Shown: positions 45,516-53,245 of the stretch, piece after piece
Position numbering within the stretch: the first letter of the stretch is position 1
Layout of the letters: each line of letters opens with the position of its first letter
NCBI GenBank assembly: GCA_024426085.1
Contig: CP087974.1
Location: forward strand, 620,001-684,000
Reading direction: 5' to 3'
Length of the DNA stretch: 64,000 nt
Origin: Rhizobium sp. RCAM05350
GTDB lineage: Bacteria > Pseudomonadota > Alphaproteobacteria > Rhizobiales > Rhizobiaceae
Made by a program: the position numbers and the translations under genes
The notes under the pieces: generated by a model
Seen by the model: only the letters and a program-made list of their open reading frames with translations
Databases searched by the model: none
What the model was told of the DNA's origin: nothing

Positions 45516-45847
45516 TCAGCCGCGGCGGTAATAGCCGGGCCGTTCCGGGTTGTATTCCGGAACTTCACAGCGCGGATCGTTGCGGCAGCGGCGATCATCA
45601 CCCCCTCGACCTTCCCGCTCGCGCCAATCCGTGCGGCCTTCATCATTGTCGTGATCGCTATGACGGTATTCCCGGTCTCCCGAATAATCGGTCCGGTCGC
45701 GCCAGCGCTCATTGCGGTTGTAGCGCTGGAGTAATCTGCGGGGCGCGAATTGTAGCCGCCGTCTTCGTAGGAAACGCCTTCGCTGACGCAGCCGGCAAGC
45801 ATCAGGGTTGAAAGGCCGATTGCGGCAGCCAGAATCAGGGTTTTCAT
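45516..45847 (-). CDS. Small Arg/Asp-rich lipoprotein (one frameshift)
   Basis: The lipoprotein signal is MKTLILAAAIGLSTLMLAGC (lipobox LAGC), then SEGVSYEDGGYNSRP. After a break near 45740 the rest is an extremely charged, low-complexity chain (RYNRNERWRDRTDYSGDREY, RTDWREREGRGGDDRRC), ending EYNPERPGYYRRG. About 110 residues. Composition suggests an unstructured surface or periplasmic lipoprotein. The function is unknown. Confidence 0.65.
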
Positions 45848-46010
45848 TGTCGTTGCTCTCTCCATTCAGGCGAGAGATATGGCTGCCGCAGGGTTGCGGC
45901 AAGAGGGAATGATGATGGTCGCCTTTCTGTTTGTGCAATCCCCCAAAATTGGCGCCGGTTCTCAGGGCGACCAAGAAAGGCGGTGACGGCGAACGCAGGC
46001 CCAAATCCCG

Positions 46011-47000
46011 TCACTGGCGACCTTGGCGCAGCTTCATAGGGCTGTCGCGATATTGACGTTTGAATGCGCGCGAGAAGGACGACAGGCTATCAAAACCGCA
46101 GCGGAGAGCGACTTCGCGGATGCTGAGTTGCGTATCGCTGACCAGCCGCTGTGCTGTCTGCAGACGCAGCCGCAGATAGTAGCTTCCGGGGCTGATGCCG
46201 AGCGCCCTGGCAAACCGCATTTCCAGCTGACGCTGCGACTGCCCGGCGCGAAGCGCAAGGGCTGACATCGACAATGGCCGGTCGAGCGTCCGCTCCATCA
46301 GGCGGATCGCCCGGGCAAGGTCCGGATCGAGCGCCTCCATGCGGCCAAGCGACACCAGCGGCTGGGCATCCGTCGCAGCATGTGTCTCGTCATAGACAAA
46401 GATGCTCGCCACATCGAGCGCGACGGATGAGCCAAAGCGCTGCCGGATCAGGTGCAGCATCATATCGAAGGTCGGCGACGCGCCGCCGGAGGTCCAGAAT
46501 TTTCCGTCGGTCACGAACCGGTCGGCCTTGACGGAAACATCCGGGAAAGTCAGAGCGAAATCCTCCAGCTCCTCCCAGTGCGCCGTCGCAGTGCGCCCAT
46601 TGACGAGCCCTGCAACGCGCCAGAAGCCAGCATCCGGATCGATGCCGGCGACGATGGAAAAATGCCGGGCGCCCGCCTGCAGGCTGGCGATGAACGGTTT
46701 TTGCGCATGGCGGTCCAGATTGAAACTGCCGATGATCAGCAGGCAATCCCCCTGCACCCGCGCTGAAAACGCCCCATCCACCGCGATCGCGACGCCGCAG
46801 GTGAGAAGAACCGGTTCGCCATCGGGTGAGAGGATTTTCCAGTCGAAAAGAACTTTACCGGCCACTCGGTTGGCGGCGCGCATCGGATCCAGCACCGAGG
46901 CCAGCGACATGATCGATGATCTGGGCAGGACGACGATCACAACCTTCACATCGCGGTCGGAATTCGGAGGTGGGCGATCGGAGTTCGGGGGATGAGACAT
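46011..47000 (-). CDS. GlxA-like AraC family transcriptional regulator with DJ-1/PfpI domain
   Basis: This intact 329-residue protein has an N-terminal class I glutamine-amidotransferase-like (DJ-1/PfpI) domain (VVIVVLPRSSIMSLASVLDPM, LLTCGVAIAVDG, WRVAGLVNGRTATAHWE) and a C-terminal AraC DNA-binding domain (MSALALRAGQSQRQLEMRF, LSIREVALRCGFDSLSSFSRAF). The architecture matches rhizobial GlxA/GbdR-type regulators of amine and choline-derived compound use. The effector is unknown. The N-terminus holds a tandem PPNSDR duplication. A 9-bp direct repeat lies 8 bases upstream of the ATG. Confidence 0.88.
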   Translation of the reverse strand: MSHPPNSDRPPPNSDRDVKVVIVVLPRSSIMSLASVLDPMRAANRVAGKVLFDWKILSPDGEPVLLTCGVAIAVDGAFSARVQGDCLLIIGSFNLDRHAQKPFIASLQAGARHFSIVAGIDPDAGFWRVAGLVNGRTATAHWEELEDFALTFPDVSVKADRFVTDGKFWTSGGASPTFDMMLHLIRQRFGSSVALDVASIFVYDETHAATDAQPLVSLGRMEALDPDLARAIRLMERTLDRPLSMSALALRAGQSQRQLEMRFARALGISPGSYYLRLRLQTAQRLVSDTQLSIREVALRCGFDSLSSFSRAFKRQYRDSPMKLRQGRQ

Positions 47001-47007
47001 CCGGAAA

Positions 47008-47037
47008 ATGTCAAATTTTCTGCGCTTTATGTCAAAT
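47008..47037. promoter_or_regulatory. Direct repeat ATGTCAAAT x2, 21 bp apart: AraC-type operator candidate
   Basis: Identical 9-mers at 47008-47016 and 47029-47037 are spaced by exactly two helical turns just upstream of the AraC-family ATG. AraC-family proteins typically bind direct repeats at this spacing, so autoregulation is inferred. Confidence 0.55.
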
Positions 47038-47039
47038 GA

Positions 47040-47174
47040 ATTGGCATCACTCAGGCATGATGCCGATGTAAGACCTCCCGTCCGCAGCACTTTAGCCTGC
47101 GGATGTCTGGAAATTCCCCTACCGACCTTTACCGGACGGGTCGAACGGCAGTGATGCCTTCGGCCCGTTTTTTT
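47040..47174 (+). ncRNA. Candidate small RNA with three stem-loops and a strong terminator
   Basis: No gene is coded on the plus strand here, yet it carries stem 1 (GGCATCA 47043-47049 / TGATGCC 47058-47064), then ACCTCCCG in a single-stranded stretch, stem 2 (TCCGCAG 47081-47087 / CTGCGGA 47097-47103), and a 14-bp hairpin (47136-47168) ending in seven T. The T-run is only on the plus strand, so the hairpin cannot be the terminator of the neighbouring minus-strand mgtC gene. This layout is typical of a Rho-independent trans-acting sRNA of about 130 nt. The 5' end is a guess. Confidence 0.5.
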
Positions 47175-47717
47175 CAAGAACAACGGTTCATGTCCTGTGG
47201 CTTTCTTCCGCCGCGACCTTCTCTCGTTCCTGGGCGATCGGCTTCTGACCTAAAAGCGACTTCAAGCTTGCCGACGGCAAAAAGAACCGTCAGTCCGGCA
47301 GCCACGCGAGAGCGGCAATCAGCCAGTGACCGAAGCCGACGGCAAGGCCGATCGCACCGGCAAGCCACATGCCGGCCCCGGTCGTCAGGCCCCCGCACCT
47401 CGCCGCGCGACAGAACGATCGTACCCGCGGCAAGGAAAGCCACGCCAGCGGTAACAGCCTCGACCACCCGCAGCGGATCGATGCGCACCTGCTCGTCGGA
47501 GAGACCCGGCATATGCACGCTCTCGATTGAGATGATGGCGAAGACGGCGGATGCCAGGCTGATGAGAATGTGCGTCCGCAGACCTGCGGCCTTATCCCGT
47601 GCCTCGCGTTCGGAAACCGATCAGGCCGCCGAAGAAAATCGCGCCGCAGAAACGGGCGACAATCACCAGATAGGGAATTTGCGTTGTTGGAAACATGTCT
47701 GCAAGAATCTGGTCCAT
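47174..47717 (-). CDS. MgtC/SapB family membrane protein (about three frameshifts)
   Basis: This inner-membrane protein of ~180 residues belongs to the MgtC/SapB family. Landmarks are VARFCGAIFFGGLIGF, KAAGLRTHILISLASAVFA and VEAVTAGVAFLAAGTIVLSRGEVRG, followed after a break by LTTGAGMWLAGAIGLAVGFGHW and LTVLFAVGKLE. Breaks are near 47605, 47395 and 47300. The family is linked to survival at low magnesium and inhibition of ATP synthase in Salmonella. The role here is unknown. Confidence 0.82.
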
Positions 47718-47827
47718 GCGGCCTGAACCGCGGACCAAAACATGGTTCCAGGGGCCTACTTTGAGATCATGACGCATCAACGCGAGAACGCATCCTTCCG
47801 CCTTCGATCGACAATGACAGATGACAA

Positions 47828-47853
47828 GGAACGAAACCCGGCAACCGCGCGTT
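47828..47853 (+). promoter_or_regulatory. EcfG (RpoE2)-type general stress promoter
   Basis: GGAAC (47828-47832), a 17-base spacer and CGTT (47850-47853) match the alphaproteobacterial EcfG consensus GGAAC-N16/17-cgTT exactly. The -10 lies 27 bases before the ATG of a 25-codon gene with a perfect GGAGG. Confidence 0.75.
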
Positions 47854-47880
47854 AGAGCAGGTTCAACGGAGGAAATTCAA

Positions 47881-47958
47881 ATGCTGCGCGCTGGTCTTCT
47901 TTGGTTCATGGGTGTCCCCCTCATCGTCGTCGTCCTGATCTGGATGCTGTATTTCTAG
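47881..47958 (+). CDS. 25-residue membrane micro-protein
   Basis: ATG at 47881 follows GGAGG (47868-47872) with an eight-base spacer. The 25-codon frame is almost wholly one membrane helix (LLWFMGVPLIVVVLIWML) and ends in TAG. It lies directly behind the EcfG-type promoter and 14 bases before the next small gene. The core LWFMGVPL recurs in the neighbour (LIWLVGVPVL), suggesting paralogy or interaction. The function is unknown. Confidence 0.75.
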   Translation: MLRAGLLWFMGVPLIVVVLIWMLYF

Positions 47959-47972
47959 TGTCGGAGACGATC

Positions 47973-48116
47973 ATGGCAAATCCACCTGTTCAGACTGCCA
48001 TCCCAACACACCGCGAGACATCGGATTACCGCCATTTTATGGTGCGGGAATTGCTGATCTGGCTCGTCGGCGTTCCTGTACTGATTGCCGCGATTATTGG
48101 CCTCTTCGTGCTTTAG
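47973..48116 (+). CDS. 47-residue membrane protein sharing a W-x2-GVP motif with its neighbour
   Basis: ATG at 47973 follows GGAG with a six-base spacer. A polar N-terminus (MANPPVQTAIPTHRETSDYR) precedes one membrane helix (LLIWLVGVPVLIAAIIGLF). It is the second gene of the EcfG-promoter transcript. I do not recognise a family. The helix starts with the same W-[FL]-[MV]-G-V-P core as the 25-residue protein. Confidence 0.75.
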   Translation: MANPPVQTAIPTHRETSDYRHFMVRELLIWLVGVPVLIAAIIGLFVL

Positions 48117-48188
48117 CCTTTGCCAAGATGGCAGCGGGTTGACCTCGGATCACCCTTCGAGCATCCTTGGCACAAAAGGAGTGCGAGG

Positions 48189-48491
48189 ATGGTTACAGGC
48201 TCACAATGCCGCGCGCGCACTTGTCGAAGTATCGCGTCAGCTCCTGGCTACACTGTCTGGCGTCGATGAGGAAACCATCGCCCGTTTCCTGAACGAAAAC
48301 TCGACACACCGGCAGAAGAGGTCATTCTAACCCTTCAAACCGCCCTTGAGGCGGCAGGAGCGCTTTTCATTCCGGAAGGTGAACGGGGACTGGGTGTCCA
48401 ACTCAAGTTCACGCGCTCGGAGGCACGCCGTCTTTTTGTTCTTGAAAGCGAAGGTGGTCTGGTCGCCAATGACGAAGTACCGGGAGTTTAG
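48189..48491 (+). CDS. Small XRE/helix-turn-helix regulator (two frameshifts)
   Basis: Joining three short frames gives ~100 residues: MVTGSQC, then RAARALVEVSRQLLATLSGVD..EETIARF, then LDTPAEEVILTLQTALEAAG and LFIPEGERGLGVQLK. This is the layout of the short rhizobial XRE proteins (AQCRAARALL...TI..FE...TLDAIRAALEAAGVEFI). A GGAG lies seven bases before the ATG. It is degraded in the given sequence by indels near 48205 and 48295. It ends seven bases before tRNA-Arg, which is on the opposite strand. Confidence 0.65.
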
Positions 48492-48497
48492 ATGATT

Positions 48498-48574
<77 letters not shown>

Positions 48575-48616
48575 GCTTTGAGGAGGTTTTGCCTCCTTGA
48601 ACCGGTAGGTTCCGGA

Positions 48617-48922
48617 TCAATGCGTCCAGGGCTGCGTGCGGCTAAACCGGAAATTATCGCTGTAGGAAACGCTCTTTCGGGTTGATTCCTTGGGCGCGAT
48701 CACACGGTATTCGATGCCGTTGCGCTCGGCATAGGCCACAGCCTGCTCGGCTGTCTCGAATGTCAGCTTGACCTGCTGGCGCGTGTCGGCGGAACTCGTA
48801 TAGCCCATGATCGGGTCGATGGTGCGCGGCGTTTCCTGATCGAACTCAAGAACCCACAAATTCGTCTTGGCCTTGCCAGACTGCATGGCGGTTTTTGCGG
48901 GTCGATAGATTTTCGTGGACAT
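48617..48922 (-). CDS. NDUFS4-like (18 kDa) accessory subunit of complex I
   Basis: This intact 101-residue protein belongs to the ETC complex I subunit conserved region family (NDUFS4/AQDQ), an accessory subunit shared by alphaproteobacterial and mitochondrial NADH dehydrogenase. Landmarks are KIYRPAKTAMQSGKAKTNLWVLEF, DPIMGYTSSADTRQQVKLTF (each split by short variable parts), EQAVAYAERNGIEYRV, and the C-terminal SYSDNFRFSRTQPWTH. It is encoded away from the nuo operon, as is usual. Confidence 0.92.
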   Translation of the reverse strand: MSTKIYRPAKTAMQSGKAKTNLWVLEFDQETPRTIDPIMGYTSSADTRQQVKLTFETAEQAVAYAERNGIEYRVIAPKESTRKSVSYSDNFRFSRTQPWTH

Positions 48923-49151
48923 ATCTTGAGCGGCTCCACCATGGTTCAATGCTGCCGGCGCGAAAGCTGCCGGTCACTGCGCATTGCCATAGCGCAGAAC
49001 GGATTAAAACGGAATGACCTTGCAGCGATATATCCGCCAATTTTAGCCGCCTATGCCTGTTCCGCTGCAGAAAGCTGCGGCCAAAGAACACAGTATCCCG
49101 GCAAGACAAGAGCCTCGATCGTTACTGATATGATAAAAAGGGGAAAGTCGA

Positions 49152-49228
<77 letters not shown>

Positions 49229-49343
49229 TGACCCGTCGATGGCGGGGAGATACACGCTTCCCCCTGCCCCTGCAACACCTAAATTACACAATTCCACAGC
49301 CGTGCCAAAGGATTGAGGCGTGCCAGAGGATTGACCGGGGTGC

Positions 49344-49826
49344 TCAGGGTTTAAAACCGAAGATGCGCCGGCTATCGACAATATCGCCCGGCGCGATGCC
49401 GAGGCGATTGACGGTTCCGCCGTTGAGTTCGAGAACGAAAGCGACGGGAACGCGCGAATCGATGATGGCTTCGGACAGCGGAACGGCATTTTCCCTGAAT
49501 CGTCTCGATCTTGCCGTCCTTGGCGATGAACAGCATGTCGAGCGGAAGATAGGTATTCTTCATCCACATCATCACCTGGCGCGTCACACCGAAATCAAAC
49601 AGCATGCCGCGATCGCGTGGCATATGGCGACGGTTCATCAGGCCCTGCGACCGCTGGTCATTGTCGACCGCCAGCTCCACCGTAAATTTGTGCACCTTGC
49701 CGCGGGTGCCGATGATCTGCAAAGGCTCCGTCTCGAAAGTGACATCAGCAACCGCGACAACCGGGGCAAGCCACAAAAAAGCGCCACAAGGGCGCTTCCG
49801 GCGAGGCGCAGGATAGGCGCGCTCAT
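49344..49826 (-). CDS. DUF192 exported protein (two frameshifts)
   Basis: This small exported protein (~160 residues) begins MSAPILRLAGSALVALF, with the signal peptide ending near VVAVADVTF after correcting one missing T in a T6 run at ~49780. The DUF192 core follows: FTVELAVDNDQRSQGLMNRRHMPRDRGMLFDF (in parts), VMMWMKNTYLPLDMLFIAKDGKI. A second break near 49495 leads to NGGTVNRLGIAPGDIV and FGFKP. The ATG overlaps the cold-shock gene's stop (TGATG). As given, the two genes read as a single 353-residue fusion, which is an artefact. Confidence 0.85.
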
Positions 49827-50403
49827 CAATGTGCCCGACCAAGGGGGCCGGCACGTCGGGATGGATCTCGGCTGCCATCAGCCCCTTGTCTCCATCGCCG
49901 AAGCGAACCAGCACGGTCTGCCCCGGGCGCAGCTCGGTAAGGCCGAAACGACGCAGGGTTTCCATATGGATGAAGATATCCTCGGTACCGTCGCCACGCG
50001 TCAGGAAGCCGAACCCCTTGGTGCGGTTGAACCATTTGACCAGGCATCGCTCCAGCCCGCTGGTCGGCGTCACCTGGACGTGGGTCTTGACCGGCGGCAG
50101 CTGCGATGGATGGATCGCCGTCGACTGATCCATGGAGAGAATGCGGAAAGCCTGGTAGCCCCGGTCGCGCCTTTGAATGAGCGCAACCACGCGGGCACCT
50201 TCAAGTACGGTCTGGTAGCCGTCGCGGCGCAAGCACGTGACGTGGACGAGAACATCCTGCATGCCGTTGTCGGGAATGATGAAGCCGAAACCCTTGGCGA
50301 CGTCGAACCATTTGATGACGCCGGTGATTTCAACCAGATCGAGCGGGTCACTGGCAAAATCGTCATCCGGCGTGACGCCCTTCGCTGAAATCCTGTCCGC
50401 CAT
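49826..50403 (-). CDS. Cold-shock protein with two CSD domains (one frameshift)
   Basis: This RNA-binding protein (~192 residues) has two cold-shock domains: TGVIKWFDVAKGFGFIIPD...DVLVHVTCLRRDG, and CLVKWFNRTKGFGFLTRGDG...DIFIHMETLRRFG. Each has the RNP1-like KGFGF. A missing C in the C5 run near 49853 hides the stop. Corrected, it ends VPAPLGRAH with TGA overlapping the DUF192 ATG. Two-domain CSPs paired with DUF192 are common in Rhizobiales. Confidence 0.88.
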
Positions 50404-50599
50404 TGCCTGTCCAGCCCCTCGATTACGCGTCACATCATTACGGTTAACTGATTCTTGACGATCAGAATAACATCGTCCCGCAGCTTATGTACAAGCCCCC
50501 GGATGAAATTTGCCGTCGATCGACACTATCCCTCGAGCCTTGCCTCTGGCTGGCTGTCGACTAAGTATAACCCATATTCCGCAAAACAAGGACATTCCA

Positions 50600-51040
50600 A
50601 TGCGTTATCTGCACACCATGGTTCGCGTCAAAGATCTGGACGCGTCACTTCACTTCTGGGGCAAGCTTTTCGGGCTTGTGGAAATCCGCCGCTACGAGAA
50701 TGAAAAGGGCCGTTTTACCCTGGTTTTCCTGGCAGCCGCCGGCGACCTCGATCACGCGAAGGCGGAATTGTCGCCCTGCCTGGAACTCACCTACAACTGG
50801 GACACCGAGGATTATGCCGGCGGCCGCAATTTCGGTCACCTCGCCTACGAGGTCGATGACATCTATGCGACCTGCCAGCACCTGATGGATAACGGCGTCA
50901 CCATCAACCGGCCGCCGCACGATGGCCACATGGCCTTCGTCCGTTCGCCGGACGGCATTTCCATCGAGATTCTGCAGAAGGGCGAGAATCTCAAGTCGCA
51001 GGAACCCTGGGTCTCGATGGGCAATATCGGCGCCTGGTAA
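50600..51040 (+). CDS. gloA: Lactoylglutathione lyase (glyoxalase I)
   Basis: This intact 146-residue enzyme converts the methylglyoxal-glutathione hemithioacetal to lactoylglutathione. The metal ligands are in MRYLHTMVRVKDLDASLHFW (His5), LELTYNWDTEDY (Glu), FGHLAYEVDDIY (His) and GISIEILQKGE (Glu). The family length is typical. Confidence 0.95.
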   Translation: MRYLHTMVRVKDLDASLHFWGKLFGLVEIRRYENEKGRFTLVFLAAAGDLDHAKAELSPCLELTYNWDTEDYAGGRNFGHLAYEVDDIYATCQHLMDNGVTINRPPHDGHMAFVRSPDGISIEILQKGENLKSQEPWVSMGNIGAW

Positions 51041-51230
51041 GCTCCGCACAATGCGGCTGGGCGATATCTATTACGGCTTCCAGCACCGGTGGTGGCTGGG
51101 CTGCAATTATCGCCTGCGTCAGCGCAGGTTTACAAGTAACGGTACGTTCATTACTGTTTGAGCGGAACGTTAAGGGGAAGAAGGTGCTCATCGCGTCGGC
51201 TGGCGAGCCCATCTTCCCGGTTGAACCGGT

Positions 51231-51291
51231 CAAACCGCAACGGAGGAGGCGTGGCAATCCTTGAAAAGGACCACGCTGATCGTGCGGTTTG
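51231..51291. other. Nested perfect hairpin, possible structured RNA
   Basis: CAAACCGCA (51231-51239) pairs with TGCGGTTTG (51283-51291). Inside, GCGTGG (51249-51254) pairs with CCACGC (51271-51276), and TCCTT (51258-51262) with AAGGA (51266-51270): twenty base pairs in three nested blocks. The internal loop reads ACGGAGGAG on plus and CTCCTCCGT on minus, i.e. an anti-Shine-Dalgarno sequence on a minus-strand RNA. It sits within the 342-base gap 51041-51382 between gloA and the next gene, where I see no ORF. Confidence 0.5.
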
Positions 51292-51382
51292 TGACGTCTT
51301 ATGAAAGGCCATGACGGCAAATGTCGCCCGGCCCGCATTGAGTGGGGATCCAACGTTGCGCCATATTTTGCAGAAAGCGGCG

Positions 51383-52718
51383 ATGATTCGCGGTCTTGGT
51401 TGCGCCCTTGCGCTGAGCGTTTCGGCGATGATGCTGTCAGGCTGCGTCACGGCTGCAAAAGAAACGGCTGAAGCGGCGTCCGTGGCGGACGAAGTAGTGC
51501 CGGAACTCGCTGACGCTGCGCAAGCAGCATCTGGTTCCTATGAAGATCAGCAGGTTTCTGCCGTTGGCGCCAATGGGCAGCAACAGCCGGGAGCCGAGGC
51601 AAACGCGATGATGCCTGCGCCAAACAATGGCCAGCCGTCCTCGCTGACGATGCAGAGCACCGGCCTCAACGCCACCTCAAACAGCATTTTTGCCGTTCAG
51701 GCGCCAAACGCGGTGCCGGTTCAGGGGACCACGACGGCCGCAGGCCATGCGCCGCTGCCGGTCGGCCAAGCCACCGGCGTCAATCCAGCGACAAACAGTC
51801 TTTTCAACAGCGGCCAGCCTGCTGCAAACCGGATCCCGCTGCCGCTTGAAGGCGCGAGCAACGCGAATGGCGCTACGGCCGCCCAACAGGTGGCGAGCGC
51901 TGTGGTGGGCACAGGCGGTACGCCGCTTCCCGTTGCCGTGCCGATCCCCTCAAGCGGTGACAGCATGCGTAGCGGCGATGCCCAGCAACCTGCCGCGACG
52001 CAAACTGTGTCCGCGGAGGGACTCAGCAGCAGCGACGGCAGTGATTCCCAGATCCGGAAACTCGCAAGACGACAACGACAAACCGGACCAAGCGGGAAAA
52101 ACCCTGACGCTTGCGGGCCTGTTCGCCGCCAAACGCAAGAACCGGGGCCAGTTCAACAATGATCGTTTTGCCAAGACGCCGGCGAAAAGACACTCGTCGC
52201 CAGCAACCTGAAACAGCAGCAGATTGCCGCGCTTGGTTTCACAGCCCTTCCCGGTGTGCGCACCACGTCGATGTTTGCCACCGTCGACGATCTGCAACCG
52301 GGGGCATGACGACGACAGCGCCGAGGTCGAAATGGCGTCGTTGTCCGGTCTAGCTCGCCTTGCCCCGAACGGGCTGTGGCTGCAGACAGAAAAGGTGGAA
52401 ACGGGTTGTTTCCAACCCGACCTGCTGGAGGTCCTGAAGGTCGTGGAAAACCATTATGGCCGAAAGATCATGGTGACGTCCGGCCTGCGAGACCTGAAAC
52501 ACAATGCCAGCGCCGGCGGACGAAAGCGCTCGCTTCACACCACCTGCCAGGCCGCCGACATCCAGGTACCGGGCGTCAGCAAATGGGATCTTGCTGAGTA
52601 TCTGCGCACCATTCCAGGGCGCGGCGGCGTCGGAACCTATTGCCACACGGAATCCGTCCATATCGATACGGGTGAATCCCACGACTGGAATTGGCGCTGC
52701 TGCCGCCGCAAGGGCTGA
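51383..52718 (+). CDS. Lipoprotein with Pro/Ser/Ala linker and M15/YcbK-like peptidase domain (two or three frameshifts)
   Basis: The lipoprotein signal is MIRGLGCALALSVSAMMLSGC. A long low-complexity linker follows with repeated units (TGLNATSNSIF and TGVNPATNSLF; APLPVG, IPLPLEG, TPLPVAV). The C-terminal domain has YGRKIMVTSGLRDLKHN, RSLHTTCQAADIQVPG and GTYCHTESVHIDTG, which place the zinc-binding H-x6-D and C-terminal H-x-D of the DUF882/M15 D-Ala-D-Ala carboxypeptidase-like fold. Breaks are near 52060 and 52190, with a further slip near 52305. Total ~444 residues. A role in murein trimming is inferred. Confidence 0.75.
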
Positions 52719-52807
52719 AGGCAACCAGCTGTTTTAATTGAACAATCTTCCAAAAATGGGAAACAGCGCTTTATCAGAACTTTTTACAGGAAAATGAAAT
52801 TTGCCGC

Positions 52808-52836
52808 TTGCGGTATTCAAAAGCCCTGACTATAAG
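52808..52836 (+). promoter_or_regulatory. Promoter of first tRNA-Glu
   Basis: TTGCGG (-35), 17 bases, TATAAG (-10), then a GC-rich discriminator GACGCCCAC. The same layout precedes the second copy. Confidence 0.75.
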
Positions 52837-52853
52837 ACGCCCACACAACGGCT

Positions 52854-52928
52854 GCGCCCTTCGTCTATCGGTTAGGACACCAGATTTTCATTCTGGGAAG
52901 AGGGGTTCGACTCCCCTAGGGCGTACCA
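52854..52928 (+). tRNA. tRNA-Glu (TTC), copy 1
   Basis: It is complete: acceptor GCGCCCT / AGGGCGT (one G-U), anticodon loop TTTTCAT with anticodon TTC, T-loop TTCGACT, and an encoded CCA. Its 75 bases are identical to copy 2. Confidence 0.97.
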
Positions 52929-53070
52929 TTGTGAACCTCCCCTTGACTGAGAATTTCTGCCACCAGGCCGTCAGAATATGGCATGGGCGGCGTTTTCACG
53001 TCACTTAAACTCCCCTTGTTTTACTGCTGATTTTGCTGCGAAAAATCCTTGAAAAAATGCGATTTAGCGC

Positions 53071-53099
53071 TTGCAGCATTCAGCATGTCTGACTATAAG
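53071..53099 (+). promoter_or_regulatory. Promoter of second tRNA-Glu
   Basis: TTGCAG (-35), 17 bases, TATAAG (-10), followed by the same GACGCCCAC discriminator as copy 1. Confidence 0.75.
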
Positions 53100-53116
53100 A
53101 CGCCCACACCACTGAT

Positions 53117-53191
53117 GCGCCCTTCGTCTATCGGTTAGGACACCAGATTTTCATTCTGGGAAGAGGGGTTCGACTCCCCTAGGGCGTACCA
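53117..53191 (+). tRNA. tRNA-Glu (TTC), copy 2
   Basis: Identical in all 75 bases to the copy 263 bases upstream, with its own promoter. Confidence 0.97.
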
Positions 53192-53245
53192 TGGTTCTCT
53201 GATTTCCCCCACATCGACACAGATGAAAACGGCGGTAACCGCCGC

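Noticed and set aside
47723..47748. Possible second EcfG promoter (minus-strand GGAAC) in front of mgtC
   Set aside because: No CGTT occurs at 16-17 bases. The nearest TT is two bases too close, so the match is not convincing.
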